NCBI RefSeq assembly: GCF_001936595.1
Contig: NZ_MLBG01000020.1
Location: forward strand, 1 to 47,729
Source: Desulfovibrio sp. DV
GTDB taxonomy: Bacteria > Desulfobacterota > Desulfovibrionia > Desulfovibrionales > Desulfovibrionaceae
DNA length: 47,729 nt
Reading direction: 5' to 3'
The notes below the pieces were generated by a model. The model saw only the letters and a program-made list of their open reading frames with translations. It had not been told where the DNA came from and ran no database searches. Numbering within the stretch: the stretch's first letter is position 1; each line of letters opens with the position of its first letter. Below are positions 28,562 through 37,160 of this stretch, in pieces. A program made the position numbers and the translations under genes.

Positions 28562-28939
28562 TCAGTCGGCCGTCGGGGCCAGAAGCTCGGGGCGGACGTA
28601 TTCGGAGATATTGTTGCCGTAGTGGAGGTACAGGCCGGGAACGCCGGCCAGGGGCGTCCAGTAGCCGTCCAGATATCCGCCGAGCCGCTCGGAATAGGAC
28701 CCGGAGCGCTTGGCTTTTCCGTCGGCCAGGGCGGCGTTGCCCTTGCAGTGCTTGCACACGCTTTCGCAGCCGGCCAGGGTGAAGCACTTGATGCCTTCGG
28801 GGATGCCCAGTTCCTTGCCAGTCGCGTTGACGGCCACAATTTCGCGGTTGGCCCGCACCAGCATGGCCGGTCCGGGGTGGAGATCCCACATGAGGTGGAA
28901 GGCGTCGAGAATTTCCTGGGTGACGGGCGTTTGTTCCAT
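28562..28939 (-). CDS. Small PAS-like protein with a four-cysteine cluster
   Basis: A 125-aa soluble protein beginning MEQTPVTQEILDAFHLMWDL; GGAG is 7-8 nt upstream. Residues 15-60 resemble the start of a PAS domain (PGPAMLVRANREIVAVNATG). Then comes CFTLAGCESVCKHC, four cysteines spaced C-x5-C-x3-C-x2-C, well suited to bind a metal or Fe-S cluster. The rest (YLDGYWTPLAGVPGLYLHYG) closes the PAS-like fold. It has no output domain, so it may sense redox or metal and act on a partner. It is divergent from the CpxP-RA-like operon. Confidence 0.65.
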   Translation of the reverse strand: MEQTPVTQEILDAFHLMWDLHPGPAMLVRANREIVAVNATGKELGIPEGIKCFTLAGCESVCKHCKGNAALADGKAKRSGSYSERLGGYLDGYWTPLAGVPGLYLHYGNNISEYVRPELLAPTAD

Positions 28940-29026
28940 GATGCGTCTCCTTGTGCGGCGACGGTTTCGACCGCGGCCGGACAATGCCAAAACGGCCGCC
29001 GCCATGCGTCTCCGGGAGGCAACGGA

Positions 29027-29069
29027 TTGTAACAGACTGTTGCGTCCGGGCCGACACATTTTGTTACAA
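29027..29069. promoter_or_regulatory. Inverted repeat TTGTAACA/TGTTACAA between divergent genes
   Basis: Perfect 8-bp arms at 29027-29034 and 29062-29069, centres 35 bp apart, lie between the PAS-like gene and the two-component operon. They could be paired sites for the OmpR-type regulator encoded next door (inference). Confidence 0.4.
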
Positions 29070-29167
29070 ACCGTTTCCGGCCGGAAAAGCCGGGGATGGG
29101 TCCGCGGGGTAAATCCTCAGGGCAGGTTTGGCCGGTTTTCCCGGCCGCTACCGTGCGGAGGTGCGCC

Positions 29168-29623
29168 ATGTACTGGACAGTTGTTTTGTGGATCGTGGTT
29201 CTGGCCGGGTTTGGCCTCAGCTTGCAGCTGTTTCTGGAAGAGGCTGCCCGGCCGGGCGAGCCGCTGGCCACCCAGGCCGCCTTGCGTCTGGCCCGAAGCG
29301 AACTGGAATTGTCTGTGCAGCAGCGCCAGATGCTCGGCTTTTCCCTGGCCCTGCAGCACGACGACGTCTCGGCCCTGGCCACCGGCAATGCCGTGCTCTG
29401 CCACGCCCTGGCCGAGGCCCTGGTTGACCCCGGGTTTGGCCGGGAGTCCCTAAACGATCTGTATGCTGAAAAGCGGGGGCTGGCCGAGCGGGCCTATGTC
29501 CTGGCCCGGGACCGGTTTCTGGCCTTTCACGCCGTCCTGACCCCGGTCCAGCGCCAGCGTCTGGCCGGGCTCGTGCGCCAGGGCCGGGGCGGCTGGCTGG
29601 TGCGTCAGGCGCTGTTGCCGTGA
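29168..29623 (+). CDS. CpxP/Spy-like periplasmic protein
   Basis: A 151-aa protein with an N-terminal membrane or signal segment (MYWTVVLWIVVLAGFGLSLQ). A helical body follows, including LTPVQRQRLAGLVRQG near the C-terminus, which resembles the LTPEQR-type motif of the CpxP/Spy/CnrX (LTXXQ) family. GGAGG lies 8 nt before the ATG. It stands first in an operon with an OmpR-type regulator and a sensor kinase. This matches the enterobacterial arrangement in which CpxP damps the kinase. The family call is by motif and context, so it is moderate. Confidence 0.6.
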   Translation: MYWTVVLWIVVLAGFGLSLQLFLEEAARPGEPLATQAALRLARSELELSVQQRQMLGFSLALQHDDVSALATGNAVLCHALAEALVDPGFGRESLNDLYAEKRGLAERAYVLARDRFLAFHAVLTPVQRQRLAGLVRQGRGGWLVRQALLP

Positions 29624-29711
29624 CCGATTTCGGTTCACAACCATGGCCGGTGCTTTTACAGTCTGCCGCAAACCCGACCATCCACGGCCAGCCGGCCGGC
29701 AGGGAGACGCC

Positions 29712-30419
29712 ATGGGCACCAAACGCATTCTGGTTATTGAGGACGACAGGCGGCTCCAGGATCTCCTGCGCGAGTATCTGGCCACCTTCGGCTTTGAGGT
29801 CAAAGCCGTTGGCCACGCCCGGGAGGGGCTTGACGCCCTGGAGGCCTTTGCCCCGGCCCTGGTCATCCTCGACCTCATGCTGCCCGACATCGACGGCTTC
29901 GAAGCCTGCCGGGAAATCCGCCGGCGCGGGGCAACGCCCATCATCATGCTGACCGCCCGCACCGATGTGGCCGACCGGGTGGCCGGGCTGGAAATCGGGG
30001 CCGACGATTACGTCCCCAAGCCCTTTGAGCCGCGCGAACTGGTGGCCCGCATCCAGGCGGTGCTGCGCCGGGGCGAACCGGCCCAGGCGCAGCCCGCCGG
30101 CGAGAGTCTGTCCTTTGGCCGACTGCGGGTGGACCGGGGGGCCAGGGAGGCCTTTCTCGACGAAGTTCCCCTGGGGCTGACCACCACGGAATTCGAGGCC
30201 TTGTCCCTTTTGGCCGGGAGCGCCGGCCGGGTGCTCGACCGTGACGCGCTCCTTCGCGAGTTGCGGGGGCTTGAAAGCGACGTCTACAACCGCTCAATCG
30301 ACATCGCCATGAGCCGGCTGCGCCAGAAGCTCGGCGACGACGCCAAAGCGCCCACCTTTATCAAGACCGTGCGCGGCGCGGGCTATGTTTTTATTGCCAA
30401 GGCGGACGATCATGCTTGA
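29712..30419 (+). CDS. OmpR/CpxR-family response regulator
   Basis: A 235-aa DNA-binding response regulator. The receiver domain has acid pocket E10-D11-D12, phospho-acceptor D54 (VILDLMLPD), T81 and K103 (VPKPFEPRE). A winged helix follows (TTTEFEALSLLAGSAGRVLD ... SRLRQKLGDDAKAPTFIKTV). Both halves are complete. AGGGAG lies 7 nt upstream. The C-terminus overlaps the kinase gene by 8 bp, so the pair is coupled. Confidence 0.95.
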   Translation: MGTKRILVIEDDRRLQDLLREYLATFGFEVKAVGHAREGLDALEAFAPALVILDLMLPDIDGFEACREIRRRGATPIIMLTARTDVADRVAGLEIGADDYVPKPFEPRELVARIQAVLRRGEPAQAQPAGESLSFGRLRVDRGAREAFLDEVPLGLTTTEFEALSLLAGSAGRVLDRDALLRELRGLESDVYNRSIDIAMSRLRQKLGDDAKAPTFIKTVRGAGYVFIAKADDHA

Positions 30420-31737
30420 TTTCCTGCGCCGCCACCTGCGGTCGGTTTTTACCCGTCTGGGTCTGGTCATGCTGTGCATGGTGGTGGTCATCAACTGTGG
30501 CACCTGGCTGCTCTATATCCACTTCCACAGCCGGGCCGACACTGCCGACAGCCGGAATATGGTTCGCTATACCCGGTTTTTAGCCGAGTCCGTGGGGAGT
30601 CCGCCGGACAGGGCCAAGGCCGAAGCCCTGGTCGCCGATCTGCCTCTTCGGGTCACGGTTGGCGGGGAGCAGGGCTGGAGTGTTGGCCGGCCCGGGGATT
30701 TCCCCGAGGCCTACTTAAGCCTCCGGCCCCTTGGCGACGGCGTTTCGGGCGGGGTGGTCCACGGCCACCGGCGCATGGTGGTGACCGCTGCCGACGGGAG
30801 CACCATCACTTTCGACAGTTTCCCCACTGATGCCGAACTGGCTTCCTTTCGCTTGTTTGCCGTCCTGTCCCTGGCGCTGACCTGGGTGGTGGTGTTGGCC
30901 GGCTATGGTTTCATGCGCTGGCTGCTGCGGCCGGTGCGCTGGCTGTCGGAGGGGGCGGCGGCGGTTCGCGACGGAGCCTACGACCACCGGGTGCCCGAGA
31001 CGTGCGGCGGGGAGCTTTTTGAGCTGAGCCGGACATTCAATGAGATGACCCTGGCCCTTCGGGCAACACTGTGCGCCCAGAAACGGCTGCTCATCGACGT
31101 CGGCCATGAGCTGCGAACGCCGATCACCCGCCTCAAACTCGCCCTGGAACTGCTGCCGGACCGGGAGCGGGCCGAAGCCATGCGCGAGGATGTGGACGAC
31201 ATGGAAGTCATGGTGGTGTCCATCCTCGAATCGGCCCGGCTGCGCCACGAGGTCCGCTCGGTTGGCGCCGCCCCGGTGGACGTGGCCGAGCTGGTCGGGA
31301 CTGTTGCCGTGCGGTACGTCGAGGGGACACCCGGGGTGACGGTTGACCTGCCCGGGGAGCCGGTAGTGGCCATGGTCGACGGCGAAAAGCTGGCCATGGT
31401 GGTGCGCAACCTGCTGGACAACGCCTGCAAGTATTCGCGGCCCGGCGATGCCCCGGTTGCCGTGACCCTGGCCGGGGAGCGGGAACGAATCGTGCTGACC
31501 GTGGCCGACCATGGTCCGGGTATCTCGGCCGAGGCCCTGCCCCATATTTTTGAACCGTTTTACCGGGTGGACGCCTCGCGCACCCGGGATACCGGTGGAT
31601 TTGGCCTGGGCCTGAGCCTGTGCCAGGCCATTGTCCAGGCCCACGGCGGCAGGATTACGGCCTCAAGCGTCCAGGGGGCCGGCCTCACGGTAACTGTGGC
31701 CATTCCCCGCCAACAGCCCGCGCCGCCCCGGAACTAG
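30412..31737 (+). CDS. Sensor histidine kinase (CpxA-like)
   Basis: A 441-aa inner-membrane kinase partnered with the preceding regulator. TM1 (about 12-36), a short periplasmic sensor (37-143), TM2 (about 144-166) and HAMP come first. The H-box is VGHELRTPITR (H232), followed by the N-box NLLDNACKYS, G1 DHGPGIS, F-box FEPFYRVD and G2 GFGLGLS. All catalytic boxes are intact. The signal is probably envelope stress, inferred from the CpxP-like gene two positions upstream. Confidence 0.94.
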   Translation: MLDFLRRHLRSVFTRLGLVMLCMVVVINCGTWLLYIHFHSRADTADSRNMVRYTRFLAESVGSPPDRAKAEALVADLPLRVTVGGEQGWSVGRPGDFPEAYLSLRPLGDGVSGGVVHGHRRMVVTAADGSTITFDSFPTDAELASFRLFAVLSLALTWVVVLAGYGFMRWLLRPVRWLSEGAAAVRDGAYDHRVPETCGGELFELSRTFNEMTLALRATLCAQKRLLIDVGHELRTPITRLKLALELLPDRERAEAMREDVDDMEVMVVSILESARLRHEVRSVGAAPVDVAELVGTVAVRYVEGTPGVTVDLPGEPVVAMVDGEKLAMVVRNLLDNACKYSRPGDAPVAVTLAGERERIVLTVADHGPGISAEALPHIFEPFYRVDASRTRDTGGFGLGLSLCQAIVQAHGGRITASSVQGAGLTVTVAIPRQQPAPPRN

Positions 31738-31778
31738 CCGGAACGGAAGCGACGCGGGCGGTTGGCGCACGACGCCGG

Positions 31779-32533
31779 TCAGATGCGCCCGATGGGTGCG
31801 CCTGTGGCGAAAGACGGCTCGTGCAGGGGGATGACGATGTCGGCTGCGGTTTTGATGCGCCGCAGGATGTCGTAGGCCGCGTAGGGATTCACGCAGGTGC
31901 CGGGCGGGATAACCTCCATCTCCCGGGCCGTTATGGCCTTGGGCGGTAAAGAGGTTTTTCCCGGATGACGCAAAATCCGGTGATGACCGCCTGCCCGGCC
32001 GGGGTGTCCACAAAGACGGACATGCCGCCCTCGGTGTGGGCCGGGGTATGGACCATGCGAAGACCGGGCAGAATTGCTGTATCACCGGTCAGGGCCTGCA
32101 TCTGCCCGGCTTCGATGACGTCTTCGACGTATTCCTCGTTGTAGCGGAAATCCAGGGGATGCGGATCGCGTATGTGCCTGAGTTCCTGCTCGTGGGCATA
32201 AAACACCGCGTTTTCGCACAAGGCGTCGTTTTCGCAGTGGTCGTTGTGCAGATGGGTATGCACCACGATGTCGATGTCCGCCGGGGTCAGGCCAAACTGG
32301 GCCAGCCCGGAATCCAGGGTATGGATCTTCCCGCCAATGGCCGCCTCCCGGGCCGCCGACTGCACCGGCCGCATCTCTCCGGTATCAACCAGCACCCGCT
32401 TGCCGCCGCCCTCCAGATACCAGCCGTAAATGGGAATGGTGTAGGGCGTTCCATAATCGAACTGATAGGTCATCATGCCCTTGTCGAATTCCTTGGTGCC
32501 AAGGACGATGGGATGGATCACGAACGCGGCCAC
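31779..32533 (-). pseudogene. Metallo-beta-lactamase-fold hydrolase (AHL-lactonase-like), apparent frameshift
   Basis: From a GTG at 32533 (GGAGG 6 nt upstream) the frame encodes an MBL-fold hydrolase similar to N-acyl-homoserine lactonases. It has the metal motif H94-x-H96-x-D98-H99 (HTHLHNDH), H166 (HTPAHTEGG) and D176. The frame runs out after VITGFCVIREK. Family-like sequence resumes in another frame as AITAREMEVIPPGTCVNPYA, then ADIVIPLHEPSF, which holds the last metal His and ends at 31779. One extra base in the T5 run at 31955-31959 (A5 in the mRNA) would restore one 251-residue protein. As given, the product lacks its C-terminal metal ligand. Sequencing error, real mutation and recoding are all possible. 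Confidence 0.75.
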
Positions 32534-32564
32534 GCGAAACCTCCGGCGGATACGTTTGGGAAAA

Positions 32565-32594
32565 CGCCGCCGCCCGGAGTTCCGGGCGGCGGCG
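32565..32594 (-). terminator. Terminator of the FkbM gene
   Basis: A 14-bp perfect stem (32565-32578 with 32581-32594). On the minus strand it is followed by TTTTCCC. It lies about 96 bp past the FkbM stop and just upstream of the hydrolase gene. Confidence 0.75.
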
Positions 32595-32689
32595 TGGCTG
32601 GCTCTGTCAGCCCGCACCGGCAAAAAGATAAGCAGGAAGCGTGGAAAGACAAGGGGATGGGAGCCGGAGCTGCGACAATGGGGCACGCT

Positions 32690-33529
32690 TTAACGTGCGG
32701 ATTTTGCGTAGATGCCGGTCCTGTTTTCAATCTGGATCGTAAAGTTGTATTTTTCCAGCATGGCCATTGCCGGCGCCACGTTATTTTCCCTGCCGTCCTT
32801 GCCGTAGGGCGCCGCCACGAAAATATTCTCCACCAGATGCTCGGTGCCGTCGAGACCTTCCAGCGCCTCAAGTTCCGAGCCGTTGACCTGGATGGTCAAC
32901 AACTTGAGCCGAGGGAAACCGCACTGGGCCAGGATGTTGGCAAGCGTGTCCACGGGCACGTCGACTTCCTGATAATCTCCCGGAGAGGCCTTGCACACGT
33001 CAAGGATAACGTCCTCACGGAAGCTGTTGGCCTGGTTGCGGAAAAGAAAGGCCTTCTGTGTGCCGGTCGTGTTGAAGACACCCTTGTGGATGGCGGTAGC
33101 GGTCTCCGGGAAGTTGGCGAGGAAATTCCGTTTCAAAATTCTGTAGGCTCCGGGATGGAACTCCACTGAAAAGACCTTGCCCAGCGGGCCGACCCGACGC
33201 GCAAAGTACATGGAGTAATACCCCAGAAAGGCGCCTGCCTCCATGATCGCATCGCCGGGAAGGATGTCGCAGTGCTTGTGAGGCACGACGCCGCGTTTGA
33301 ATTCATAGCGGAAGGAGATATCCGTCAGGATTTGGGCGAAAGCCTGCTGCAGTTCCTCCGCTTTACGGTCCGAAAGGCCCTTTGGGGGAAACGCCCCTTT
33401 TACAGGCATGCCGTGAAAAATGAGGCCATCATAAACAATGAAGGGCACTCCGCTTCTGGTCAGTCCGGCTTGCGGCTGGGCAGCCGCCTCTTTGCGTTTT
33501 TGCCCGACTGCTGCCTGCGTCTGGTTCAT
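32690..33529 (-). CDS. FkbM-family methyltransferase
   Basis: A 279-aa SAM-dependent methyltransferase. The start at 33529 (MNQTQAAVG) is supported by GGAGAGG a few bases upstream. The SAM-binding region is DAIMEAGAFLGYYSMYFA near residue 95, followed by VFSVEFHPGAYRILKRNF. The FkbM-type central and C-terminal parts (VDVPVDTLANIL, LLTIQVNGSELEALEGL) are present. Family members O-methylate sugars or small molecules. It follows the sulfotransferase-deacetylase fusion by 56 bp on the same strand, which suggests work on the same glycan or lipid. Confidence 0.85.
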   Translation of the reverse strand: MNQTQAAVGQKRKEAAAQPQAGLTRSGVPFIVYDGLIFHGMPVKGAFPPKGLSDRKAEELQQAFAQILTDISFRYEFKRGVVPHKHCDILPGDAIMEAGAFLGYYSMYFARRVGPLGKVFSVEFHPGAYRILKRNFLANFPETATAIHKGVFNTTGTQKAFLFRNQANSFREDVILDVCKASPGDYQEVDVPVDTLANILAQCGFPRLKLLTIQVNGSELEALEGLDGTEHLVENIFVAAPYGKDGRENNVAPAMAMLEKYNFTIQIENRTGIYAKSAR

Positions 33530-33585
33530 CCGCCCTCTCCTTGACAATGTTTCGGGTCTTTAAAACGCTTCGCCGCCAAGTCGGC

Positions 33586-35568
33586 TCATCCAATCATCCA
33601 GTGTTCGGGATGAATGAGAATCTGTATGGAACCATTCTGATTGGCAGCTTCGGCCATGGCCTCGCCGTAGGCCGCAAGCAGCTCCGACAGGGGATACTCG
33701 TTCAGGTTGGGATGCCTGGACTGTGCAATGACAGAGCCGTTCCATTTCTGCTCAGAATCAGTCAGATAGTGATCATGAGGCAGATTATACGCCTCGTAAC
33801 CCAGGCCAAAATCGGATAAGTGAAGCGAATGCAATTGAATAGGAGCTCCATTGACTACAATTGTTCTACCGCGATCGGCCCCAGGCTTGACCAGAGCTTC
33901 GCTGAATATTTCGTAACTCACGAAATCATGGTCACGGTAAAATTGGCTGCCATGTCCTGAGGTCCCCACAAGATTTATTCCATGTGTCTTAAAATATTCT
34001 ATCTCATCGGTAAGTGTCTCGCGCAAGTCCATGCCCATAAATGCAGCCAGTTCGGCTATGTTGTTATGAAGCCCGACGTCGTGTCCCTTGTCCACGAGGA
34101 ATTTTGCATGCTCGAGCATCTTGGAATTTCGAATCAGCTTGTGTCCATCGAAATGTCCGTAATAATTTCCCGGGCAGTAGTAGGGACTGGGGGGAAGCAG
34201 GAAATAGGTTGAAACAATATTATTCTTGTATTCAAGTTGGGCCATTTGCAGAGAAGTATCTATGGAGCTATCCACGTCGTGGCGCAAGGCAAAACTCTGA
34301 TCCCCGACGGCCAGTTCGCTCAGGCGTACGTTGCGCTTTTTTTCCAGCAGGGGAGACAGCATATCCTGCACATAGCGGATGCCGTCGCTTATCTTTTTCA
34401 TCTCGAAATTGCCGTCCGTTTTAGCCTCTTTGCTTGCGGCGTCATTTTCATAGCAGCGAATCTCGTAGCCACAAGCCTTAAGGAGCGGCGCATACTTTGA
34501 CAGTGCATATTCTTGAATTGCCGGGGGCATGGAAGATTTCCAGCGTCCCACCGAAGTGGAGAACATTTCCAGCGGGAAGGCCTGCTCCACGCCGCAAAAG
34601 GCAGCCACCCTGGCCAAGATCTCGTCAGGGGCTGTCACCAAATCTTCATAGCGAATGGTCAGACTCCAGGACGAGGGCAGGGTTTGCAGCGCAACGAAAG
34701 AGTTGGCTATGCCGACAGCCCACCAGTCCAAGCTCTTGGCCAAATCCTTCTGTCCCCAGCTTACATTGCACATAGAGCATGCGACATCGCGGCCGTCGCG
34801 CACGATGTTCACCAGCCGCGCGCCCGGAATCCAACTATGGAGGAAACGGGAATAATACGCGTTGTTGGGTGTCTTCTCCACCCAAAATTCCCGGCCCGCC
34901 CCTTGCGCGCGTCCGGCGAAGAGCGCTGCGTAGAGCCCGCCCCAGATTGTTTCGATCTCGTGCAGGTTGTCCACATCCAGGAGCGCGTCGAGTCTGGCGA
35001 GTTCGGTGTCCAGGGTCTCAGGCTCCAGCCAAAGACAGAACCCCCGGCGCCTGTCATCGGTAGGCGACGCCTGCTCGTCCTGGACATAGCAGTAGAACCT
35101 ATTACGCCAGAGGGACTTGAGCGTCGCGAGGGCCTCTTTGCGTCGATGTTGCGGAATGCTGTGGAACCAGTAGGGGGCAAGGCGGAATTGTTCGTCGTTA
35201 ATGCATTTTGTCTCGCCGCCGACGTTGGCCATGCGGGGGTGGCTGCCCAGGACACTGCGTAACAGACTGGTTCCCGAGCGTCCTGTGCCGCCGATGAATA
35301 CTCCCCCGGCCGCCGGGAGCCCAAGCTGGTTTGCGGGTGGCTGGTCGCCGCGTGCGCGAGAGAGGTATTCCCGGGCTTCGTCACCTCTGCCCAGGTTTTT
35401 CGAACATTCAGCCAGCAACAGCCAGGCCTCGGATTTGCCCGAGTCGGCCTCCAGCGACGAACGGAGTATCCAGCAGGCCTCGCTCCAACACTCATTGTCC
35501 ATGTAGACCCTGGCATCGTCGATACTCCCGGACTTGAGGTAGGGTGCCTTGAATCGCTTCATTTGCAT
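33586..35568 (-). CDS. TPR - sulfotransferase - polysaccharide-deacetylase-like fusion protein
   Basis: A 661-aa three-part protein, cytoplasmic by sequence (no signal peptide). Residues about 15-75 are a TPR-like helical pair (WSEACWILRSSLEADSGKSE). Residues about 90-385 are a PAPS-dependent sulfotransferase: the 5'-phosphosulfate loop GGTGRSGTSLL is at 93-103, and the 3'-phosphate region RLVNIVRDGRDVACSM is near 250. Residues about 425-661 resemble NodB/PuuE-type deacetylases, with metal motif RHDVD near 428 and GHDVGLHNN about 60 residues later. The start at 35568 has GGAG 7 nt upstream. The C-terminal part is noticeably more A/T-rich than the N-terminal part. The substrate is unknown, probably a surface or lipid-linked glycan. 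Confidence 0.8.
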   Translation of the reverse strand: MQMKRFKAPYLKSGSIDDARVYMDNECWSEACWILRSSLEADSGKSEAWLLLAECSKNLGRGDEAREYLSRARGDQPPANQLGLPAAGGVFIGGTGRSGTSLLRSVLGSHPRMANVGGETKCINDEQFRLAPYWFHSIPQHRRKEALATLKSLWRNRFYCYVQDEQASPTDDRRRGFCLWLEPETLDTELARLDALLDVDNLHEIETIWGGLYAALFAGRAQGAGREFWVEKTPNNAYYSRFLHSWIPGARLVNIVRDGRDVACSMCNVSWGQKDLAKSLDWWAVGIANSFVALQTLPSSWSLTIRYEDLVTAPDEILARVAAFCGVEQAFPLEMFSTSVGRWKSSMPPAIQEYALSKYAPLLKACGYEIRCYENDAASKEAKTDGNFEMKKISDGIRYVQDMLSPLLEKKRNVRLSELAVGDQSFALRHDVDSSIDTSLQMAQLEYKNNIVSTYFLLPPSPYYCPGNYYGHFDGHKLIRNSKMLEHAKFLVDKGHDVGLHNNIAELAAFMGMDLRETLTDEIEYFKTHGINLVGTSGHGSQFYRDHDFVSYEIFSEALVKPGADRGRTIVVNGAPIQLHSLHLSDFGLGYEAYNLPHDHYLTDSEQKWNGSVIAQSRHPNLNEYPLSELLAAYGEAMAEAANQNGSIQILIHPEHWMIG

Positions 35569-35914
35569 ACGTGGTCTCCTTGAAATCTCCGGAATTATTA
35601 TGCAAATCATATGCCAAAAGCAGAAAGAGGGGGGGCTGCTTATCGATGCCCCGTCATGTTCAACGACCAATCGCGCCGGCGCTAACTGCCAAATCGAATG
35701 ACGACGCCCGGCGTGGTCACCCCGCAGTGTGCCCCGGCCGTCATCACGCTTCAAGCGCAATCATTGGGCCTCATGACACCGGCAAGGGAGATGTCTGGGC
35801 TTTTGCAGCGGCAATGGTCAATGACCAGATGCAGGACTTTTTGGTCTGTTCTCGGGCTGGAGAATGACGCGGGAAAATGCAATACTTCGGAAACGAATCC
35901 CAAAGGATAGTCTC
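35569..35914. other. Intergenic region between the fusion gene and the BMP gene
   Basis: 346 bp between divergent genes. I see no gene, clear hairpin or convincing promoter pair in it. Confidence 0.5.
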
Positions 35915-37093
35915 ATGAACCATGCCCGGCTGCTCATGCTGGTCCCGGTCCTTTGCCTTGTGCTGGCCACCGGCTCTCTGGCTGCCGACAAACCGCTGGT
36001 GTTCGGTTTGCTACTTGTTGGGCCCTTAAACGACAAAGGCTACAGCCAGGCCCAGTATGAGGGTGGCAAATATGTCGAGGCCCATCTGCCGGGCGCAAAA
36101 ATGCTTTGTCTCGACAAGGTCAATCCGGCCGATCGGCCCGGCGTCACCATTGCGCAAATCGTGGATGATCTGGCGGCCAAGGGGGCACGGCTCATCATCG
36201 CCGGTTCCGACGACATGAAGGACGGCATCCACGAAGCGGCCGAGCAGCATCCGGGCCTGACGTTTCTCCACGTTTCCGGCGACGAGGTGCTGACCGGCAC
36301 GGCTCCGAAAAATTTGGGCAACCTTTTTTTGAAAATGGAATACGCCAAGATGATGGCCGGCTTTGTCGCAGCCATGACCACAAAAACCGGCAAAATCGGC
36401 TACCTCGGGCCGCTGGTGAACGACGAGACTCGTCGCGTGGCCAATGCCGCCTATCTTGGCGCCCGCCATGCCTGGGTCGCTGTGCGGGGCAGGAAGGCCG
36501 AAGATCTGGCCTTCAAGGTCAACTGGATCGGCTTCTGGTTCAACATCCCCGGCGTGACCTCCGATCCCAATCAGGTGGCCGGCTCGCTTGTTGACCAGGG
36601 TTACGACGTCATCATCTCCGGCCTCGACACCCCGGAGGCCTTAAGCGTCGCCGCTGCCCGCCACAAGGCCGGGGCCAAGGTCCGGGCCCTGCCGTACATG
36701 TACAAGTCGGCCTGCCAGGGCGCGCCCGAGGTCTGTCTGGGCGTGCCCTATTTCAACTGGGGTCCGCCGCTCCTGGACGTTGCCAGGGCCGTGGCCGCCG
36801 GGGGCTACAAGCCGGCCTTTGCCTGGTTGTCCCCGAATTTTGCGGCCCTAAACGATCCCGACGCCAGTCCTGTCGGGTTCATGCCCGGACAGGCGCTTTC
36901 GCCGGTAATCCAAAAGGCCCTGGACCAGTTCACGGCCGAACTGGGTTCGGGCCGGCTCGATCTCTATGCCGGACCCCTGGCCTACCAGGACGGGTCGGTT
37001 TTTGTCGCGCCCGGCCGCACACCCACCGACCGGGAACTGTGGTTTTGCCCGCAGCTCCTGCGCGGCATGGAAGGGGCCGGCGCTTCCCGGTAA
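35915..37093 (+). CDS. BMP-family periplasmic binding protein
   Basis: A 392-aa substrate-binding protein of the basic membrane protein family (ABC-type nucleoside/purine importers, PnrA-like). A signal peptide (residues 1-25, cleavage near SLAADKP) is followed by the typical fold opening FGLLLVGPLNDKGYSQAQYE. The hinge segments include ARLIIAGSDDMKDGIHEAA and TGKIGYLGPLVNDETRRVAN. There is no lipobox cysteine, so it is soluble and periplasmic. The start at 35915 has AAGGA about 9 nt upstream. No permease or ATPase gene is adjacent, so it is an orphan here. Confidence 0.88.
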   Translation: MNHARLLMLVPVLCLVLATGSLAADKPLVFGLLLVGPLNDKGYSQAQYEGGKYVEAHLPGAKMLCLDKVNPADRPGVTIAQIVDDLAAKGARLIIAGSDDMKDGIHEAAEQHPGLTFLHVSGDEVLTGTAPKNLGNLFLKMEYAKMMAGFVAAMTTKTGKIGYLGPLVNDETRRVANAAYLGARHAWVAVRGRKAEDLAFKVNWIGFWFNIPGVTSDPNQVAGSLVDQGYDVIISGLDTPEALSVAAARHKAGAKVRALPYMYKSACQGAPEVCLGVPYFNWGPPLLDVARAVAAGGYKPAFAWLSPNFAALNDPDASPVGFMPGQALSPVIQKALDQFTAELGSGRLDLYAGPLAYQDGSVFVAPGRTPTDRELWFCPQLLRGMEGAGASR

Positions 37094-37138
37094 AGCCGGC
37101 TGGCCTGAGGCTACCGGCCCCACTGGACGGCGCGGGCG

Positions 37139-37160
37139 AGTGCGGCCATAGTGCGGCCAT
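37139..37160 (+). repeat. Tandem 11-bp duplication at the YgiQ start
   Basis: AGTGCGGCCAT occurs twice in direct succession (37139-37149 and 37150-37160). The second copy supplies the first two bases of the ATG. Confidence 0.8.

Noticed and set aside
37139-37160. A regulatory meaning for the 11-bp duplication at the YgiQ start
   Set aside because: It is short and may simply be a slippage product. It adds no ribosome site, so it is listed only as a repeat.
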